Source: Erythroxylum novogranatense (taxonomy: Eukaryota > Streptophyta > Magnoliopsida > Malpighiales > Erythroxylaceae). From it: DNA of 64,000 nt. The position numbers were made by a program, and so were the translations under genes. The notes beneath the pieces are model-generated. The model saw nothing but the letters and a program-made list of their open reading frames with translations. It ran no database searches and was not told the DNA's origin. Shown here in pieces: positions 60,014 through 64,000 of the stretch. Position 1 is the stretch's first letter; each line of letters starts with the position of its first letter. The DNA is taken from contig CM057235.1 of assembly GCA_029891385.1 (NCBI GenBank), positions 19,461,120-19,525,119 of the forward strand. Reading direction: 5' to 3'.

Positions 60014-60225
60014 AAATTAGTTATACCTTAATTGGACAATGATATATTCGAGACTTCCTCCTTTTGCGTCATCGTTTTTGTATTAACAACATAACTTTGG
60101 CTTGCTCTTTAAGTAGTAGTTTTAGTAGTAATAGAGTTGTTTCAGTGTATTAAGGGGTCTTTGTAGCAGAGCCCTTCTTATGTTAACCCCTTAATTCATT
60201 AATATATTTTTTAATTTCTAAAAAA

Positions 60226-62119
60226 AGTTAAGGGTATTGTATCTCTATTGAAAGAACTCCTTCTGGTTGTCTTCATAGTCTTATGCCCTAATATCCTTCT
60301 TTTATGGTAAAAGACTAGCTTTTCTAGTGATGCAGGCCTGGGCATTAGGAAAATAGGGTAAAAAGGGTTAGTCAAAATATTACTCACATAGGATGATGCA
60401 TTTGATTTTTAAATTCAACTCTATAAAATGCTTTTAAGAGATTCTTAAAATGAGGCCATATCACATTAGAAGGCAACCCATGTTCCTGCAAAAATGGATG
60501 CCTGGTAGTGGACTTGACAGAGGGAATATTTCTAGATTTCCTCTTTGGTCGAACTTTTGCAATAGTCCCCTAAAATATTGGACTATTGAAGGCTTAAACT
60601 TCTTAGCTAGTTCATTGGGTAAACCTTTTTGACTGAGAAAATGAATAGATTAAGTTATACACACATTTATGCTGAGATTGACTTTGGTGTGGACTTACCT
60701 AATTCCATCTTAGTTATGAAGCTGGATGAATTAGGGGAACTAGTTAAGACTGACATACAACTCTTCTATCCCTAGAAACCTAAGAATAAAATCTCTTTCA
60801 AAACTTAAAAACCTAATGGAAAAATTTTCCATACTGTTTTTGTGCTAAACTTATTAAAATTGACGTAAAAGTAGATTTAGACTCTATGGGGATATAATTT
60901 TTGTGAATGAGGATGAAAAAGAAGGATAAGATTGCTAACTAACTAAAAAGACTTTCTGAGAGGACAACCAACCTTCTTCTGATTAGGACAAAGGTAATAA
61001 AGAGACAATAGACACCATGAACATAGAAATCAATGCTAATTTATTATCCACTATTAGAACACTTACTAATCTATTAGAGGGGGATGATAACCTTGATGTT
61101 GTCATCCTTTAGGAGATAACCTGGGAGGACCCTGGACCCTCATGAAGGAGAAAATTAGCTAAGAAAAGATGGGAAAAATAGAGTCAATGGATTTTTCCCT
61201 TTGACTCCTAAGGTACCACAACCATAAGCATTTCTGTTTGGAATGTGAGGGGAATGAATAACCTTCTAAATCATCAAGCCATTAAGGACATGATATCTAA
61301 TAATAAACCCTTAATTTTGTTGTTGTTAGAAACTAAAATAAAAGTTGAACCTTTAAAACCCAAATTTAGCTTTTTATCACCTAATTAGGTACTACTCTCT
61401 AACCATGTCCACCGTTACAATGGGAGGATTATCCTATCCTATGACTCAAATAGGGACAAGATGAACTTAATAAAAGCCTCAGATCAATTTATACATCTAG
61501 ACTATCATCAGAATGGTATTTCTATAAGCTTTAAGATCACTATTTTCTATGCAACAAATTTTGAGTTTATAAGAAGGAAACTCTGGGATGATTTAGCCCT
61601 CAAATAAACAAATGTAAAAGGTCCTTAGATCTTAATTAGGACCTTAATTGTGTTCTATCTTCATCAAATGTTGAAGGTGTTAGAATCAAGAAGAATGGTA
61701 TGGAAAGAGAATTAAATGAGGCTTTACTCCAAATTGAGGTCACTGATATAAGATTCTCTGGTAATTTTTACGCGTGGAATAATAAAAAAATGGAAGTATG
61801 GTTTACAGGAAAAATCTTGATAGGGAAATGGCCAATTAGGACTAGATGGATGGTTTCACTAACTCCTTCTGCCACTTTGCCATAGCTATATGTTCTGTCG
61901 ACAGTATGATCGAAAATTTTAATCTAATACCAGGAATGAGAGACAGAGCTCCATTCGAAATTTTCAATTTTCTAATAGAAATGAATGACTTATTGGAGAT
62001 AGCTGAAAGAACTTGGATTTAGGGATTCAAAGTCTGTAAGTCTTTCCAAAAGACTAGTCAAAAATTAAACCTCTTAAAGGAATGTTTAAAAAACATTCAT
62101 AGGCATAGTACCCATACTC
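60226..62119 (+). mobile_element. LINE fragment with ORF1 (DUF4283) and endonuclease
   Basis: At 60450-60640 there is an ORF1 segment FLQKWMPGSGLD...FPLWSNFCNSPLKYWTIEGLNFLASSLGKP, as in the DUF4283/zinc-knuckle ORF1 proteins of plant LINEs. At 61230 an apurinic endonuclease begins (SVWNVRGMNN, then LLLLETKIK with the active-site Glu) and runs to about 62090, with frame breaks. It is cut by the LTR element starting at 62120. It starts directly after the tail of the previous LINE. Confidence 0.8.
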
Positions 62120-63952
62120 TGTTAGAGTAGTGCCCTGAAGGCAATCGCCTTTAGCGCATTTTGTACAAAGTTGTGTACATACTTTATGAATAAATAAAGA
62201 AAGGCATATTTCATTAATTTGATGTTCATTATTTATGAACTGATATTGATCAATAAGCAAATTAATGAAGTCCATGATATATGACATAGCATGAAGGAAA
62301 TTGTGATGTGATCATACTACTGAGATTCCTATCATGTACAATTATGTCAGTATCTAAATTATCCTAGTCATAGGATTACCGAGGCCGGACATCGGTAATC
62401 TGGAAAGACTAGCACATCTCAAGCTCCTTGATTTGATCAGCAGTGGATCTCGGTCGTAAATATGAGATATTTAGGGTTGAGATGTGGATGCTTACTAGAG
62501 GTAGTAAGTACATTGGATGACCTGCTATGAGATCATCACATGGATGTCCTATTCTAATGTCGTTGATAATCTCATCATAGCAATGGTGCAAGTATCCTTA
62601 GACTTGAGGTGCTCAAGGATATTTTGATCTTGATTACGTGCTTTGACTCCATTCCTTGTTGCCTTACAGAGGTCGCTTCATAGGGTGGTGATTGGGTGCA
62701 GCTTGAGGTATTCAAGATAATTGAGTAGCCAATAGAGGATTCACCACTTCGTGATAATGTAAGATGATACCCATGGCCTCTTGTCAGGGTCATTACTTGA
62801 AAGTCTCTGGCCGGAGCATATATGTCATGAAGAATGTCTTCATTGATATATAAAGTAATGAGTCCCGGATAAGAACTGAAATCACTGGACTAGATTTGGC
62901 GTAGTCGATCTAGTAAAGAGTTGACACTTTGCCCATACTCATAACCAAGTGGGGTATAGCATGGTGAAAGGACGAATTGTACGGTAATTGTCTATGGAAA
63001 GGTTCGTGATATGATTCATGATGAATACATGTTCATTCGTCAAACCAATTACTTTCCGATCAATTGGGGGTCATGATGTGTTGCTAGATACTGCTCATGA
63101 CTTGCTCAGATTAAGTGTTAATCTAAGTGGCCAACATAACCGGGAACCTAATGGGTCACACGCATAAGAGTGTCTCGGAGAATTCGTAAAATAGTTTTGG
63201 ACAGAGTTCCAATATATGGAGAGCAAAAGGATTAAATGGATCCCGATGAGATCGAGATATGTCCCGATGAGATCGCGACATCGATATTGCTGAAAATAGT
63301 TTTCAGGAGTTTTTCCCATACTGGGACCGGTAGGCCGGTAGAACCAACCCCAGTGTGACTGGACCACTTCAGCATTTATATATATATATTGTTAATTAAT
63401 TAAAGAATTAATATATATATATATATATGTGAAACGTGGAAGCAAAAGGAGGAGATGAGCTTTAACTTTATATATATATATATATAAAGGCTATACGTGG
63501 ACAAGCCTTGTCACCATAAGCATTAAATGTGTTTTAAAGTGTTAAAAGACATAAAAGGCTTGTAAAAGATAGCTTGAAGAATGGAGATCGTGGGCTTTAA
63601 AGAAAGAGTTCTTAAAACCTAAGGTGAAAAAGGAAAGTCTCTTCTCACCATCGATCAAGCTCTCTTCTTCTCCAAGTTTCTCCTTCCTTTCATTGTTGAT
63701 CATAGCTCTCTAAGAACAAAGGTAAGATCTAGCAGTCTTTAACTTATTCTAGCTATTCCCGGGTCAAAGGATTTGTCCCGGTTAGGTTCTCCGATCTCTG
63801 CGTGGATACCGTTAGAGACGGTCTCCTTTGGCCGTTATGGTTTGAGTTTGTTGTATAGACACATGGATCCTGGCTTTCGGGAAGGTCCCGGAATAAAAAT
63901 TTTTGTTTTCCGCACCGTGAGCATGTGATGCTCACACCGGGATTTTCCTACA
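62120..63952 (+). repeat. 5' LTR of an LTR retrotransposon running out of the window
   Basis: 1833 bp, starts TGTTAGAGTAGTGCCC and ends TTTTCCTACA. It abruptly interrupts the LINE endonuclease. It is followed by a primer-binding-site-like sequence. It contains two AT-dinucleotide tracts (63376-63430, 63464-63486) and, toward the 3' side, CTCTCTTCTTCTCC-rich leader-like sequence. No coding domain is visible inside the window, so the superfamily (Copia or Gypsy) is undetermined. Confidence 0.75.
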
Positions 63953-63967
63953 GTGATATCAAAGCCA
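63953..63967 (+). other. Primer binding site of the right-edge element
   Basis: GTGATATCAAAGCCA lies directly after the LTR, a variant of TGGTATCAGAGCC (initiator Met tRNA). It fixes the LTR as the 5' copy and the orientation as plus. Confidence 0.65.
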
Positions 63968-64000
63968 CTTGTGTCGTATATAACGAAGAAACCATGACTA

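Larger units (their letters stand above)
56740..60225 (+). mobile_element. L1-type LINE, 5'-truncated, with RT and 3' end
   Basis: Parts in order: the region upstream of RT (INFYMNLLGLVASPL at about 57090), the RT start FDMNGSKALGPNGLNGFF (57240-57290), RT palm and fingers at 57648-58127, the RT C-terminal region to 58600, a zinc-finger reverse-transcriptase-type (zf-RVT) domain at 58963-59349, and a 3' end at about 60180-60225 with AATATATTTTTT and a short A run. No endonuclease precedes it. The 3' untranslated part carries a 577-bp insertion. Confidence 0.85.

Noticed and set aside
63376..63490. AT-dinucleotide tracts as an origin or attachment site
   Set aside because: Microsatellite within an LTR; no other evidence.

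Overview
This is plant nuclear DNA, almost certainly from a eudicot. The genes are AT-rich and intron-containing with GT/AG splice sites, and the intergenic space is packed with LTR retrotransposons, LINEs and fold-back elements. I see no prokaryotic or organellar genes, no rRNA or tRNA genes and no CRISPR. The species cannot be named from the sequence alone.

Layout. 1-4.4 kb: a heavily decayed Athila/Tat-type Gypsy pol on the minus strand, then an AT-rich spacer. 4.5-22.8 kb is the gene island, with four genes whose exons I joined by hand and whose joined frames close exactly: (i) a class II S-like ribonuclease T2 (RNS2 type, +), with an apparent 4-base microexon in its active-site motif; (ii) a plant protein of unknown function (-); (iii) the small GTPase GPN3 (+), divergent from (ii); (iv) the peroxisome import protein PEX13 (-). 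22.9-29.1 kb is gene-free and AT-rich. It holds a decayed CACTA-type (DUF4216-like) remnant, an approximately 480-bp tandem array, and a pair of direct repeats bracketing both.

29.16-56.44 kb is one nested block. A chromodomain Gypsy element (minus orientation) was broken by Sirevirus-type Copia element A (TSD GGAGC). Element A was then broken by a second, related Sirevirus B (TSD CATCC) and by a 3-kb solo LTR that looks like a Tekay/Del Gypsy LTR. The 5' LTR of the outer Gypsy also holds a short LINE 3' end. Both Sireviruses have a third reading frame of about 800 codons between pol and the 3' LTR, in the envelope-like position. It resembles the 'putative plant transposon protein' family. 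In both copies pol lies in the +1 frame relative to gag.

56.7-62.1 kb: two pieces of plant LINEs (+), one with reverse transcriptase and 3' end, the next with ORF1 and endonuclease. 62.1-64 kb: the 5' LTR and primer binding site of another LTR retrotransposon, which runs out of the window.

The four host genes serve unrelated housekeeping roles: RNA turnover in the ER/vacuole, an unknown function, RNA polymerase II assembly and nuclear import, and peroxisomal matrix protein import. They do not form a cluster with a shared function. All exon coordinates come from reading splice signals and family conservation, not from transcript data.
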